DNA of 64,000 bases from Streptomyces formicae (GCF_022647665.1 NZ_CP071872.1:4712001-4776000), one strand, 5' to 3'. Shown: positions 1 through 9,622, counted from the stretch's first letter. The notes: generated by a model from the sequence alone, not told the origin. A program made the numbers and translations.

Positions 1-875
1 TGACCTCGCCGGGTGAACCCGAGCCGGGCTGGACGGGCAAGCTGTGGGCGCTGCGACACGGCCTGGCGCTGGCGCGGGCGCGCCGTCCGGAGTACCTGCT
101 GCTGACCGACGCCGATATCGCGCATGAGCCCGACAGTCTGTCCGAGCTGGTCGCCGCGGCCGGCTCGAACGGTCTCGATCTCGTTTCGCAAATGGCACGG
201 CTGCGGGTCACCACCGGCTGGGAGCGGCTGGTGGTGCCCGCCTTCGTCTACTTCTTCGCGCAGCTCTATCCGTTCCGCTGGATCAACAGGGAGCGTGCGT
301 GGAGGACCGCCGCGGCGGGCGGCTGTGTGCTGCTGCGCACGGACGCGGCCGAGCGGGCGGAGATCCCCGACGCGGTGCGCCAGGCGGTCATCGACGATGT
401 GGCGGTGGCGCGTGCGGTGCGGCGGGCCGGGGGGCGGGTGTGGCTGGGGCTCGCGGAGCGGGTGGAGAGCATCCGTCCCTATCCCCGCCTCACCGACCTG
501 TGGCGGATGGTGTCGCGGACCGCGTACGCGCAGCTGCGGCACAGTCCGGTGCTGCTCGCCGGAACGGTGGCGGGGCTCGCGGTGGTGTACCTCGCACCGC
601 CCGTCGCGCTGTGCGCCGGAGTGTTCGGCGCGGACGCCCCGGGTGACACGGTCGCGGGCTGGGCGGGGTTCCTGGCATGGGCGGTGATGGCGGGTACGTA
701 CGCTCCGATGCTCCACTACTACCGGCAGACCCTGTGGCTCGCGCCGCTGCTGCCGTTCACCGCGCTGCTCTATCTGCTGATGACGGTGGATTCGGCGGTG
801 CAGCACTACCGGGGGCGCGGCGCGGCCTGGAAGGGGCGTACGTACTCCCGTCCCGAAGCCGCGCCGGACCGTTGA
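1..875 (+). CDS. hpnB: HpnB-like family 2 glycosyltransferase, 5' end missing
   Basis: The reading frame enters at base 3, so only the last 290 or so codons are visible. A GT2-type sugar-nucleotide/metal motif is seen in LLLTDADIAHEP (near base 105), and a second acidic block, IDDVAVARAVRR, lies near base 390. Two or three hydrophobic stretches between bases 540 and 790 should anchor the C-terminus in the membrane. Stretches such as LYPFRWIN, GGCVLLRTDAAE and RPYPRLTDLWRMV resemble the hopene-associated glycosyltransferase HpnB family, which is usually found in hopanoid lipid clusters. No other hopanoid gene is visible in this window, so the pathway role is inferred from family resemblance only. 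The next gene is convergent, with only 13 bases between the stop codons. Confidence 0.8.
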   Translation, partial: TSPGEPEPGWTGKLWALRHGLALARARRPEYLLLTDADIAHEPDSLSELVAAAGSNGLDLVSQMARLRVTTGWERLVVPAFVYFFAQLYPFRWINRERAWRTAAAGGCVLLRTDAAERAEIPDAVRQAVIDDVAVARAVRRAGGRVWLGLAERVESIRPYPRLTDLWRMVSRTAYAQLRHSPVLLAGTVAGLAVVYLAPPVALCAGVFGADAPGDTVAGWAGFLAWAVMAGTYAPMLHYYRQTLWLAPLLPFTALLYLLMTVDSAVQHYRGRGAAWKGRTYSRPEAAPDR

Positions 876-888
876 CGGCGGGCGTAGG

Positions 889-2192
889 TCACTTCCTGCC
901 GGGCGTCCAGTTCATGCCCCAGCCATAGGCGTAATCGATGGTGCGCTGGGGGCTCACTCCGCGCTCGGGCACCAGATAGCGCGCCTCGCGCTGGACGACG
1001 AGGTCTCCGCCCTGGTTGGTGAGGAGGGCGAGGGCGCACACCGTGGAGGGGACGGTGCACTCGTCGAGGGAGAACTCGATGGCGGCGCCGTGCTGCGGCT
1101 GGAGGGTGACCGTGGCGTGCAGGTCGGCGAAGCTGCGCGCGCCTTCGTAGATGGTCACGAAGATGACGATGCGGCGGAGTTCGTTCTTGTGGTCGAGGTT
1201 GACGGTGAGGTTCTCGCCGCTGGTGACGGCTCCGGTGCGGTCGTCGCCGTCGAGGTGGATGTACGGGGGCTGGTGGAGGGCGCCGAAGGCGTTGCCGAGC
1301 GCCTGGACGACTCCCTTGCGGCCGTCGGTGAGTTCGTAGAGGGCGCACAGGTCGAGGTCGAGGTCGCCGTGGACCGCGACGGCCCGGCCCAGCTTGGCCC
1401 CCCAGCCCTTGAACTGCTTGCGCACCTCCCAGTTGAGGTTGACCCGCATGGCGCCGGACGTGCCGCCCTGCTTGTTGAGCGAGACCGTCGGGGACTCTTT
1501 CGTCAGGGTGACCTTGGTGAGGCGCACGGGCGCGGGGGCGGGCGTGTGGGGCGTGGCGGGCGCCGGTGCAGGCATCGGCGCGACCGGGGTGTACGCCGGA
1601 GGAGCCGTCGGCGCCGGGGCCGCGGCCCGCTGGGGTGCAGGCTGCTGAGGCGCGGGCTGCTGGGGCTCGTCGACCGAGATGCCGAAGTCGGTGGCGAGGC
1701 CCGCGAGTCCGCTCCCGTACCCCTGGCCGACGGCGCGGAACTTCCAGGCGCCCTGGCGCCGGTAGAGCTCGCCGAGAATGAAGGCCGTCTCGACGGTCGC
1801 GTCCTGGCTCTCGTAGCGCGCGATCTCCGTGCCCCGGCCGCGTCGAGCAGCCGCACGTACAAGCCCGGCACCTGTCCGAAGCTGCCGCCGTCGGCCGATG
1901 CGGCGAGAACGATCCGCTCGATGCCGGGCTCGACGCGCCCCAGGTCCACGGCGATGCGGTCGGTCGTGCCGTCCCCCGCGCTGCGCTTGCCCTCGTGGCG
2001 CACCGCGCCGGAGGAGTGCAGGGGCTGGTTGTAGAAGACGAAGTCCGCGTCGGAGCGGACCTTTCCGGATCCCGCGTCCAGGAGCAGGGCCGACGCGTCG
2101 ACGTCGGGCACCCCGCCTCCCGAACGCCATCCCAACTCGACATGAACACTCAGCACGGGTACTGGAACATTGGCCCCTTTGAGCATGGACAT
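889..2192 (-). CDS. TerD-family stress protein with two TerD-like domains, frameshifted
   Basis: The N-terminal frame starts at an ATG at 2192 (MSMLKGANVPV) behind a G-rich ribosome site. It gives a TerD domain (VDASALLL, SDADFVFYNQP, VKLxR-type calcium-stress fold) up to LYVRLLDAAG. The homology then continues in another frame (TEIARYESQDATVETAFILGELYRR, written here in two blocks: TEIARYESQ and DATVETAFILGELYRR). The frames join if one base is added to the C run at 1832-1835, which gives about 434 residues. A proline/alanine linker follows, then a second TerD-like domain (VTLTKESPTVSL to MNWTPGRK). TerD proteins are calcium-binding factors of the tellurite and general stress response. Whether the break is real or a sequencing error is discussed in the findings. 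As written, only the first domain would be made. Confidence 0.8.
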
Positions 2193-2445
2193 AATCGCCC
2201 CCCATCACGGGTCCTGGTGCCCGGACACTTCCCTCTCGCCAACCTAGCGGCGACTGCCCCCGGGCACCCCCCCGCAACCCGGCGGTAACCCCTCCCCAGC
2301 TTGCCCTTTACACGATCCGAACGCCGAGCGACGACCGATTTCCCCAGATTCGCTCGCATTGGGGATCCGTGGTCACTCGTAACACGTCAAACAACCCTCT
2401 TATCGGGCTCCCCAACCAGCACATCGTGGGCTTAACTTATGTGCC

Positions 2446-2907
2446 ATGACCTCCCCCCGCTCCACCTACGGCGGCGGCTACTACGCCGCGCCGTCGTTCC
2501 CCGACACCCCGATCTACGACTCCCTGGTCGCGGAGCGGGGCACGCCTCAGATCGCCCCGATCCGAGTGCCTTCCGCGTACGACACCGGCCACAGCTACCT
2601 GCCGGCGCTCCCCGCGGCCCTGCCCGCCCTCCCGGCGGCGCCCTCCCACCCCAGCCCTTCGTACGGATATCCGCAGCAGGCGCCGCAGCCCGTTCCGCTG
2701 CAGCACGCGCCCGCGCCGTACATCCCGCAGCAGCCGACCGGCCCCCGCGGGTACCCGGGCCCCCAGCCGCAGCCCATGCCCCGCCCGATGGCCGCCGCCG
2801 GGTACGAGGCCATGCGGCCGGCTGCCGCGCCGCGCCCGATGCCGGCCCCGGCGCCCGCGCCGTACGAGGACCCGTACAACCGCCCCTACCAGGGCGGCGG
2901 ATACTGA
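2446..2907 (+). CDS. Proline-rich small protein (DUF6643-like)
   Basis: This 153-residue protein has a conserved-looking N-terminal segment (MTSPRSTYGGGYY, FPDTPIYDSLVAERG, PQIAPIRVPSAYD). After about residue 50 it has a long Pro/Ala/Gln/Tyr-rich tail ending YQGGGY. It has no signal peptide, membrane segment or catalytic motif. I recall this type from many streptomycetes as an uncharacterised family (DUF6643), but that assignment is from memory. No Shine-Dalgarno is seen before the ATG. A TAACTT at 2433-2438 sits eight bases ahead of the start, so the transcript could be leaderless. The function is unknown. The low-complexity tail suggests a flexible or surface-binding role, which is inference. 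Confidence 0.75.
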   Translation: MTSPRSTYGGGYYAAPSFPDTPIYDSLVAERGTPQIAPIRVPSAYDTGHSYLPALPAALPALPAAPSHPSPSYGYPQQAPQPVPLQHAPAPYIPQQPTGPRGYPGPQPQPMPRPMAAAGYEAMRPAAAPRPMPAPAPAPYEDPYNRPYQGGGY

Positions 2908-2972
2908 CCGAAACGGACTGACCGGGGCTTTCCGGCCGAACGGATGCGCGGCGCGGCTGGCAGGATGGACTC

Positions 2973-3806
2973 ATGCCGATCGCAGTGCTTCGTTCCGTCC
3001 ACGTCCACCCGGTCAAGTCGGTCGCGGGATACGCGCCGGGTGAGGCCGTCGTGGAACCGTGGGGTCTCGCCGGCGACCGCCGGTGGATGGTGATCGACGC
3101 GGCCGGCCGGGCCGTGACCCAACGCCAGCAGGCACGGCTGGCGTTGGCCGCCGCCGAGCCGCTCGCGGACGGCGGAATCCGGCTGTCCGCTCCCGGGCGG
3201 GAGCCGCTGACCGTGGCGGCGCCTGAGCCCGTGAGCGCGATCGTCGTGGAGCTCTTTGGGGAGAAGCTTGAGGCGGTGCCCGTCGGCGCCGCCTCCGACG
3301 TGTGGTTCACCGCGTATCTGGGCGTGCCGGTCCGGCTCGTGCACCTCGACGACCCGGCACACCGCCGCCCCGTCGACCCTGACTACGCACTGCCGGGCGA
3401 GACGGTGTCGTTCGCCGACGGTTTCCCGCTGCTCGTGACCTCGGTCGCCTCTCTCGACGCGCTCAACTCCCTCATCGCGCAGGGCGACCACCCCGACGAG
3501 GGCCCGCTGCCCATGAACCGCTTCCGGCCCAATCTCGTCGTGGACGGCACACCGCCGTGGGACGAGGACGGCTGGCAGCGCATCCAGGTGGGCGAGGTCC
3601 GTTTCCGGGTGGCCAAGCCCTGCGGACGCTGTGTCGTGACGACCACCGACCAGCTGACGGCGGAGCGCGGCAAGGAGCCGCTGCGGACCCTCGCACGCCA
3701 CCGGCGCTTCGGGGACCGGCTCGTCTTCGGCCAGAACCTGGTTCCCGAGCACACGGGAACGGTACGGGCGGGAGATCCGGTGCGGATCCTCGGCCGACGG
3801 GCCTGA
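2973..3806 (+). CDS. MOSC domain protein (YcbX-like)
   Basis: The protein has 277 residues. The N-terminus (HVHPVKSVAGY, GLAGDRRWMVID, VTQRQQARLAL) matches the MOSC N-terminal beta-barrel domain. The C-terminal half holds the MOSC domain with FRPNLVVDG, the conserved cysteine in KPCGRCVVTT, and the end GTVRAGDPVRIL. MOSC proteins of this two-domain type bind molybdenum cofactor or carry sulfur and can reduce N-hydroxylated compounds (YcbX, mARC family). Substrate and partner are not visible here. The ATG is preceded by GGCAGGATGGACTC, giving a usable ribosome site. It stands alone between a small protein and a membrane protein on the same strand. Confidence 0.9.
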   Translation: MPIAVLRSVHVHPVKSVAGYAPGEAVVEPWGLAGDRRWMVIDAAGRAVTQRQQARLALAAAEPLADGGIRLSAPGREPLTVAAPEPVSAIVVELFGEKLEAVPVGAASDVWFTAYLGVPVRLVHLDDPAHRRPVDPDYALPGETVSFADGFPLLVTSVASLDALNSLIAQGDHPDEGPLPMNRFRPNLVVDGTPPWDEDGWQRIQVGEVRFRVAKPCGRCVVTTTDQLTAERGKEPLRTLARHRRFGDRLVFGQNLVPEHTGTVRAGDPVRILGRRA

Positions 3807-3976
3807 GCTGAAGATCCCCGGCCGGAATCGGGGGAACTCTGCGGGAAGCCCGGTGCGTTGACAGAGTGCAGAGTGACCGGGTGAGCACCGGGGGTGAGCT
3901 TCCTCTCTCTTCGCTCCACCCGTGCGTGTGCGGCGCCGTCAAGGGCTATCACGAAGGGGGAAGGGGGTGCGGGACA

Positions 3977-4585
3977 GTGCACACGATCAACGGGCTCTGG
4001 CGCTGGCGGCACAATCCCCTGCGCCGCGCCACCGATCTCGTCGAGGCATGGGCGGCGCTGGCCGCTCTCGTGCTGCTGGCCGTCGCCGTGCCGGCCGTCG
4101 GCTGGATCTGCGGCGGGCTGACCGACGACGCGCTCCGGGAGTCCGTGCGCGCCCAGCGGGCCGAGCGCCATCTCACGACCGCCCGCGTGCTGCGGACGGC
4201 GCCACACCCCGAGCAGACCGTCGCCGAGCCGGAGGCGTCGACGGAGCAGCGCATACGCCGGGCCGTCGTCGCCGAGTGGACGTCGGCGGACGGCAGCCGG
4301 CGCAGCGGCACGGTCACCACGCACGTACGGACGGCGGACCCCGGAGACACCTTCCGAATATGGACGGACGGCCGGGGCCGTGCGGTCAGCCGCCCCCTGG
4401 ACCATGACACCGCGCGGACGCACGCCGTGCTCGCCGGGCTCGCCGCCGCGGCCGTCGCCGCCGGATCCGTCGAGGGCGCCAGGCGGCTCTTCGTACGGCA
4501 GCTGATGCAGCGGCGGTACGAGCAGCTCGACCGCGCGTGGGCGAAAGCCGGTCCGGACTGGGGTCGTACGGGCGCGGGCAGCTGA
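3977..4585 (+). CDS. Small membrane protein, Rv1733c-like
   Basis: This is a 202-residue protein read from the GTG at 3977, chosen because GAAGGGGGAAGGGGG lies just upstream and the conserved start is HTINGLWRWRHNPLRRATD. Two hydrophobic segments are visible: near residues 25-45 (ALAALVLLAVAVPAVGWICGG region) and near residues 155-175 (HAVLAGLAAAAVAAGS). Between them is a soluble loop with EWTSADGSRRSGTV and the GDTFRIWTDGRGR region. This layout matches the Rv1733c-type membrane proteins common in actinobacteria, for which no biochemical function is established. An upstream in-frame ATG at 3866 would add 37 residues but has no ribosome site. Confidence 0.75.
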   Translation: MHTINGLWRWRHNPLRRATDLVEAWAALAALVLLAVAVPAVGWICGGLTDDALRESVRAQRAERHLTTARVLRTAPHPEQTVAEPEASTEQRIRRAVVAEWTSADGSRRSGTVTTHVRTADPGDTFRIWTDGRGRAVSRPLDHDTARTHAVLAGLAAAAVAAGSVEGARRLFVRQLMQRRYEQLDRAWAKAGPDWGRTGAGS

Positions 4586-4672
4586 CCCGTCAACTCCCGC
4601 CCCTCGCTCGCGCTACGGTGGTGCGACGCGTGGCACGGCAGGCAGTCGACGAGGTGGGGGCAGAGCAGCACC

Positions 4673-7108
4673 ATGGCACAGGGCACGGTCCAGGTGACGC
4701 ACACCGGCACGTCGCGGTGGCGGCGCCGCACGGGCGAGTACGCCTCCCTCGCCGCAGCCCTGGAGGCCGCTGGCGACGGTGACATCCTCACCGTCGCCCC
4801 CGGGACCTACCGGGAGAACCTGGTGGTGCAGTGCGCGGTGACGCTGCGCGGGAGCGACGGGTCTGCCGGTTCGGTGCGGATCGCCCCGGCCGAGGGCGTG
4901 CCGCTGACCGTGCGTGCCTCGGCGACCGTGCGGGACCTCCATGTCGAGGGTCAGGACACGGCGGCGCCGGCGCTGCTCGTCGAGGACGGCACACCGGAGC
5001 TGGCGGACCTGCGGATCGTCACCCGTTCCGCCGCGGGCATCGAGGTGCGCGGCGCGGCGCGCCCCACCGTGCGCCGGTGCACGGTCGACAATCCGGCCGG
5101 GGTCGGGATCGGCGTACTGGACGGCGCGGGCGGCGTGTTCGAGGAGTGCGAGGTCGTCGCGGCCGGGCAGGCCGGGGTCTCGGTGCGCGGCGGCGCCCAT
5201 CCCCGCCTGGAGCGGTGCCGGGTGCATCATGCGTCGGGCGTGGGCCTGAGCGTGACCGGCGAGGGCAGCTCGCTGGAGGCGCTGGGCTGCGAGGTGTACG
5301 AGATCAAGGGCGCGGGCGTGCAGATCGCCTCGCGCGCCACGGCCCATCTCATCGACTCCAGCGTGCACCGCACCGCGTCGGACGGCATCACGCTCGACAC
5401 GGACGCGGTGCTCACACTCTCCGACTGCGACATCCACGACGTGCCGGAGAACGCGGTGGACCTGCGCTCCCGTTCGGTCCTCACGCTCACCCGCTCGACC
5501 GTCCGCCGCTTCGGCCGCAACGGTCTGTCGGTGTGGGACCCCGGCACCCGTGTCGATGCCAACCAGTGCGAGATCCACGACAGTACGGGCGACTATCCGG
5601 CCGTCTGGGTCAGCGACGGCGCCACCGCCGTGCTCGACTCCTGCCGCGTCCACGACGTCCCCGACGCGCTCTTCGTCCTCGACCGCGGCTCGCGCGCCGA
5701 TGTCGTCGACAGCGATCTCTTCCAGGTGCGCAACACCGCGGTGTCGGTCAGCGACGGAGCGACGGCCCAGCTCGACGACTGCCGTATCCGTGAGGCGTCC
5801 ACCGGCGCCTGGTTCCGCGACCACGGCAGCGGCGGCACGCTCGGCAACTGCACCATCGACGGGGCGCAGACAGGCGTGATCGTCACCAAGGGGGCCGATC
5901 CGACGGTCGAGCGCTGCACGGTGACGTCCCCCGCCGAGGCGGGTTTCTACGTCTCGGCCGAGGGCCGGGGCACGTTCCACGGCTGCCGGGTGACGGGCAG
6001 CGGCGGCTACGGCTTCCATGTGATGGACGGCTGTCGTACGACGCTGACGCAATGCCGCACCGAGCGATGTGCGCGCGGGGGTTACGAGTTCCCCGCGCAG
6101 GGCCCGGTCGTGGAGGACTGCACCAGCGACGAGAGCGGGGTGCGGTCCGCGCCGCAGCAGACCCCGGCGGTGGTGACGGCGTCCCAGCCCGACCGTTACT
6201 CCACCGGGCTGCTCGGCATGATCCCCGGGCAGCGCACCGCCGAGCCGGTGGTCATACCGGACACACCGGCGCAGCCCGCGGCCGCCGCCCCGGCGGCTCG
6301 TACACCGGCCGACGTCCTCGGTGAACTCGACGCCCTGGTCGGGCTGGAGAGCGTCAAGCGGGAGGTCCGCACGCTCACCAACATGATCGAGGTGGGCAGG
6401 CGGCGCCAGGAGGCGGGCCTCAAGGCGGCGTCGGTCCGCCGCCATCTCGTCTTCACCGGCTCCCCCGGGACGGGCAAGACGACGGTGGCACGGCTGTACG
6501 GCGAGATCCTGGCGTCCCTCGGGGTGCTGGAGCGCGGCCATCTCGTCGAGGTGTCCCGGGTCGACCTGGTCGGCGAGCACATCGGCTCGACCGCCATCCG
6601 TACGCAGGAGGCGTTCGAGCGGGCGCGCGGCGGGGTGCTCTTCATCGACGAGGCGTACGCGCTCTCGCCCGAGGACTCCGGGCGGGACTTCGGCCGCGAG
6701 GCCATCGACACGCTCGTGAAGCTGATGGAGGACCACCGGGACTCGGTCGTGGTGATCGTCGCCGGGTACACGGCGGAGATGGAGCGCTTCCTCTCGGTCA
6801 ACCCCGGCGTCGCTTCCCGTTTCTCACGGACCATCACCTTCAGCGACTACGTGCCCGATGAGCTGCTGCGGATCGTGGAGCAGCAGGCCGAGGAGCACGA
6901 GTACCGGCTGGCGGACGGCACGGCCGAGGCGTTGCAGAAGTACTTCACGGTGCTGCCCAAGGGGCCCGCGTTCGGCAACGGCCGTACGGCCCGCCAGACC
7001 TTCGAGTCGATGGTCGAGCGGCACGCGGGCCGGGTCTCCGAGCTCAGCGAGGTGAGCACCGACGACCTGACGCTGCTCTACCCGGAGGATCTGCCCGAAC
7101 TGCCCTGA
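4673..7108 (+). CDS. Parallel beta-helix repeat protein fused to a CbbX/SpoVK-type AAA+ ATPase
   Basis: The protein has 811 residues. Residues 1 to about 500 are right-handed beta-helix repeats of roughly 23 residues with recurring patterns (RPTVRRCTVDN, HPRLERCRVHH, DPTVERCTVTS) and start with a periplasmic-copper-like CASH segment (LTVAPGTYRENLVV). A Pro/Ala linker near residue 530 leads to an AAA+ domain: Walker A GSPGTGKTT at about 597, Walker B GVLFIDEAYAL at about 655, and an arginine-finger region GVASRFSRTITF. The ATPase half belongs to the CbbX/SpoVK/EccA group, which remodels large protein complexes. No signal peptide is present, so the helix is probably cytoplasmic and acts as a recognition scaffold (inference). 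ATG at 4673 follows a GGGGGCAGAGCAGCACC leader. The next gene is convergent. Confidence 0.9.
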   Translation: MAQGTVQVTHTGTSRWRRRTGEYASLAAALEAAGDGDILTVAPGTYRENLVVQCAVTLRGSDGSAGSVRIAPAEGVPLTVRASATVRDLHVEGQDTAAPALLVEDGTPELADLRIVTRSAAGIEVRGAARPTVRRCTVDNPAGVGIGVLDGAGGVFEECEVVAAGQAGVSVRGGAHPRLERCRVHHASGVGLSVTGEGSSLEALGCEVYEIKGAGVQIASRATAHLIDSSVHRTASDGITLDTDAVLTLSDCDIHDVPENAVDLRSRSVLTLTRSTVRRFGRNGLSVWDPGTRVDANQCEIHDSTGDYPAVWVSDGATAVLDSCRVHDVPDALFVLDRGSRADVVDSDLFQVRNTAVSVSDGATAQLDDCRIREASTGAWFRDHGSGGTLGNCTIDGAQTGVIVTKGADPTVERCTVTSPAEAGFYVSAEGRGTFHGCRVTGSGGYGFHVMDGCRTTLTQCRTERCARGGYEFPAQGPVVEDCTSDESGVRSAPQQTPAVVTASQPDRYSTGLLGMIPGQRTAEPVVIPDTPAQPAAAAPAARTPADVLGELDALVGLESVKREVRTLTNMIEVGRRRQEAGLKAASVRRHLVFTGSPGTGKTTVARLYGEILASLGVLERGHLVEVSRVDLVGEHIGSTAIRTQEAFERARGGVLFIDEAYALSPEDSGRDFGREAIDTLVKLMEDHRDSVVVIVAGYTAEMERFLSVNPGVASRFSRTITFSDYVPDELLRIVEQQAEEHEYRLADGTAEALQKYFTVLPKGPAFGNGRTARQTFESMVERHAGRVSELSEVSTDDLTLLYPEDLPELP

Positions 7109-7169
7109 GGATCCCGGGGGCTTCGAGGACCCCGAGGTTTTCGAGGTCCTGGAGGCCCTGCGGACCCTG

Positions 7170-7214
7170 AGCGCTCTGAGGGCTCTCAGGGCTCTCAGGG
7201 CTCTGAGGACCCTG
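7170..7214. repeat. Short 9-bp tandem repeat between convergent genes
   Basis: The unit AGGGCTCTC occurs from 7179 in three near-perfect copies, flanked by degenerate copies of GGACCCTGAGC. It fills the 111-base gap between the AAA+ gene and the convergent hydrolase gene. The G/C-rich, partly self-complementary sequence could fold and act as a weak terminator, but no single strong hairpin is obvious. Confidence 0.6.
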
Positions 7215-7219
7215 ACGTC

Positions 7220-9622
7220 CTAAAGGCTCTTCGGATCCGGAAGGCCCTGGGCTTCCTCGGAGTCCGGGGAGACAGGGCCCTCGGCGCGCTGGTGGGGCAG
7301 GCCGGGCGACAGCCGGTCGAGCAGCCCCTGGCGCTCCTCCGCGAACGCCGGATCGGCCTGGTAGTCGGAGTGCCCGAGGATCGGCTCCGGCAGGGGGTGC
7401 GTGTCCGTACGCCCGTACACGACCGGGTCCTTGAGGGCGTCCCTGTCGACCTCGGGCTTGCCTTCCTCGGCTGGGATCCGGACAGGTCCGCCGATCGGGT
7501 CGGTGTGCCGCCACAGGTTGCGCCAGCAGTCCAGCTCCCGGTGGAGCGCGCTGAGCGGGCCGGGGCCGAGGTAGGCGGGGAACCAGCGGCCGTAGAGCCG
7601 CTCCAGCGGTGAGCCGTAGGTCAGCAGGGCGACCCGGCGGCGCGTGGCGGGCGCCAGCTGCCACACGGCGGCGGCGGCGAGCACGCTCCCCTGCGAATGG
7701 CCGGAGATGACGAGCCGTCCGCCCGTGTTCGCCGTCCAGGAGGCCATCCGCCAGGTGAGGTCGGGTACGGCGCGCTCGGCGTAGCAGGGCGGCGCGAAGG
7801 GATGCGCGGCGCGCGGCCAGAACGTGCCGACGTCCCAGAGGATGCCGATGGTGCGGCGCGCGGCGGCGTCCCGGTACGCCCGCCGGCCCCAGGTGACGAA
7901 GAGGAGGAACCCGAACCCGATCAGCCAGGAGCCGAGCGTCTGGGCCACCTCCGCGGCGGCCTCCACGGCCGGATGGGCCCGGTTGAACGCCTCTGCCGGG
8001 ACCTCGCCGCTCACCCAGGCCCCGGCCACCGCGCCGGCACCGAGGAGCAGGGTGGCCGTGCAGAGGATGCCGATGAGAGCCGGGGCGGCGTCGGTGAGTT
8101 CCGCCCTCGCCCGGGTGCCGGCGATGCGCCGGGTACGGACGTCGTCGGGCCGCTCGCCGGGATAGTCCGCCTCGACCGGGCCGGTCAGGGCGCGCCCCGT
8201 CCGCCAGGTCCGGGCGCCGAGCACCGCGAGCGGGACGAGCAGCAGGAACAGCAGCACGGGGATCGCGGACGCCTGCCAGCTGAGCAGCACGGGCGGCCCG
8301 GCGATGGGCCCTTCGCCGACGCCGGGGGTGCCGGAGCCGTCCAGCCAGTCGGCGACCTGCTGGGCGACCCCTCCGGTCATCACGCCGCCCAGCGCGCACG
8401 CGAGCAGCGCGACGGCGGGCCCGGCCAGGCCCCGCATGGCGGTGCGCGGATGCCGCGCCCGGCGGTGCAGGAGGTGGGCGGTGACCGCGAGGGCGACGAC
8501 CAGCGCGCCCTGGGCCAGGGCGATCACGCGGAAGGCGACATCGCCGGGGAGGGTGTCGTGGGAGACCCAGCCCGGCCGGGACCAGGAGGCGTACACCATC
8601 GCCAGGGCGAGTTGGACGAACGATACGGCCGGCAGCCATCTGGCGACGGCGTGGTCGATGCGGTTGTCGATCACCTTCTCGCTGCGGCCGCGGCGGAAGA
8701 CGACCGCGACGACGAACAGCCCTGTGACGGCGAGCACCGACTCCAGGGCGCGGCCCGCGACGTCCAGCGCCTGGACGCCGGCGCCGCGGTCGTGGCGGGC
8801 GGCCGCTCCGGTGACGGCGGCGGCGATGATCAGGAACCCGGCGGAGGTGTGCGCGGCGCGCAGCCGGGCGACGAGGCGGCGGCCGTACCAGAAGCCGGGG
8901 CGCCCGAGGGCGGGCCGGATGTCGGCGGGCGAGTCGGTCCCGGCCGGTCCCGCAGCGTCGTCGGCCGTCGCCGTGCCGGGCGGCCGCTGGGACTCGTACG
9001 CGCTCCAGGTCCGGTTGGACAGGTACCAGAGCAACCCCACCAGACCGGTCGGCACCAGGGCCGCGAGCGCGAGGCGGCGGCCGGGCTGCGCCCACCAGCC
9101 GCCGTTGGCCGGGGAGAGGAAGCCCAGCCAGGAGCTGTCCGCCGAGCACGTGGCCGAACCCGCGCACTGCCATGCCGTCAGATCGAGCGCGACCTCGCAG
9201 GCGGCGGCCGTCAGCAGCGCGGTGAGGCTGAGCGCCACGAGCCGTACGAGCATGCCGTAGAAGCGCACGGCGCGCGCCGGGCCCTTGCTGGTGGGACGCG
9301 TCCAGTGCGCGAGATTGACCACCATGAAGGGCAGGAGCAGCAGCCACAGCGCGCGGGCGCCGTTGCCGGAGGTGAGGTTGGACCAGCAGTACGCCTCCGG
9401 GATCGGCTCGCTGACGTACCTCTCCGGGTGGGCCTCGGCATCGGTGTCCTCGGGGCGCCGGTACACGGCGGCTGTCGCGTCGCCGGTGATCCGGACCGTA
9501 CGCGGATCGTCGAGCATGTCCTGCGGAGTCGCTCCGCCGACGCCGTGGACCAGCAGCTCCAGCGCGGGACCGCCGCGCGGTGGCGCCGGGACCGACGCCG
9601 TGACCGGTGTGGCAGAGGACAC
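7220..9622 (-). CDS. Polytopic membrane protein with C-terminal alpha/beta-hydrolase domain
   Basis: The protein has 800 residues. The N-terminus carries LELLVHGVGGATPQDML, the usual first strand of a lipase-like fold. It is followed by many hydrophobic segments between about residues 90 and 560 (for example LLLLPFMVVNLAHW, LALAALVPTGLVGLLWYL, LLFLLLVPLAVLG). Near residue 638 lies LVISGHSQGSVLAAAAVW, the nucleophile elbow with serine in GHSQG. A late HTDPIGGPVRIP segment could hold the acid or histidine. The hydrolase fold therefore seems split by, or wrapped around, the membrane region. Substrate is unknown. It is convergent with the beta-helix/AAA+ gene and divergent from the DeoR gene at 9785. 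Confidence 0.85.
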   Translation of the reverse strand: MSSATPVTASVPAPPRGGPALELLVHGVGGATPQDMLDDPRTVRITGDATAAVYRRPEDTDAEAHPERYVSEPIPEAYCWSNLTSGNGARALWLLLLPFMVVNLAHWTRPTSKGPARAVRFYGMLVRLVALSLTALLTAAACEVALDLTAWQCAGSATCSADSSWLGFLSPANGGWWAQPGRRLALAALVPTGLVGLLWYLSNRTWSAYESQRPPGTATADDAAGPAGTDSPADIRPALGRPGFWYGRRLVARLRAAHTSAGFLIIAAAVTGAAARHDRGAGVQALDVAGRALESVLAVTGLFVVAVVFRRGRSEKVIDNRIDHAVARWLPAVSFVQLALAMVYASWSRPGWVSHDTLPGDVAFRVIALAQGALVVALAVTAHLLHRRARHPRTAMRGLAGPAVALLACALGGVMTGGVAQQVADWLDGSGTPGVGEGPIAGPPVLLSWQASAIPVLLFLLLVPLAVLGARTWRTGRALTGPVEADYPGERPDDVRTRRIAGTRARAELTDAAPALIGILCTATLLLGAGAVAGAWVSGEVPAEAFNRAHPAVEAAAEVAQTLGSWLIGFGFLLFVTWGRRAYRDAAARRTIGILWDVGTFWPRAAHPFAPPCYAERAVPDLTWRMASWTANTGGRLVISGHSQGSVLAAAAVWQLAPATRRRVALLTYGSPLERLYGRWFPAYLGPGPLSALHRELDCWRNLWRHTDPIGGPVRIPAEEGKPEVDRDALKDPVVYGRTDTHPLPEPILGHSDYQADPAFAEERQGLLDRLSPGLPHQRAEGPVSPDSEEAQGLPDPKSL

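Noticed and set aside
4613..6736. 707-codon frame antisense to the beta-helix/AAA+ gene
   Set aside because: The sense strand has Walker motifs and regular repeats; the antisense frame has none.
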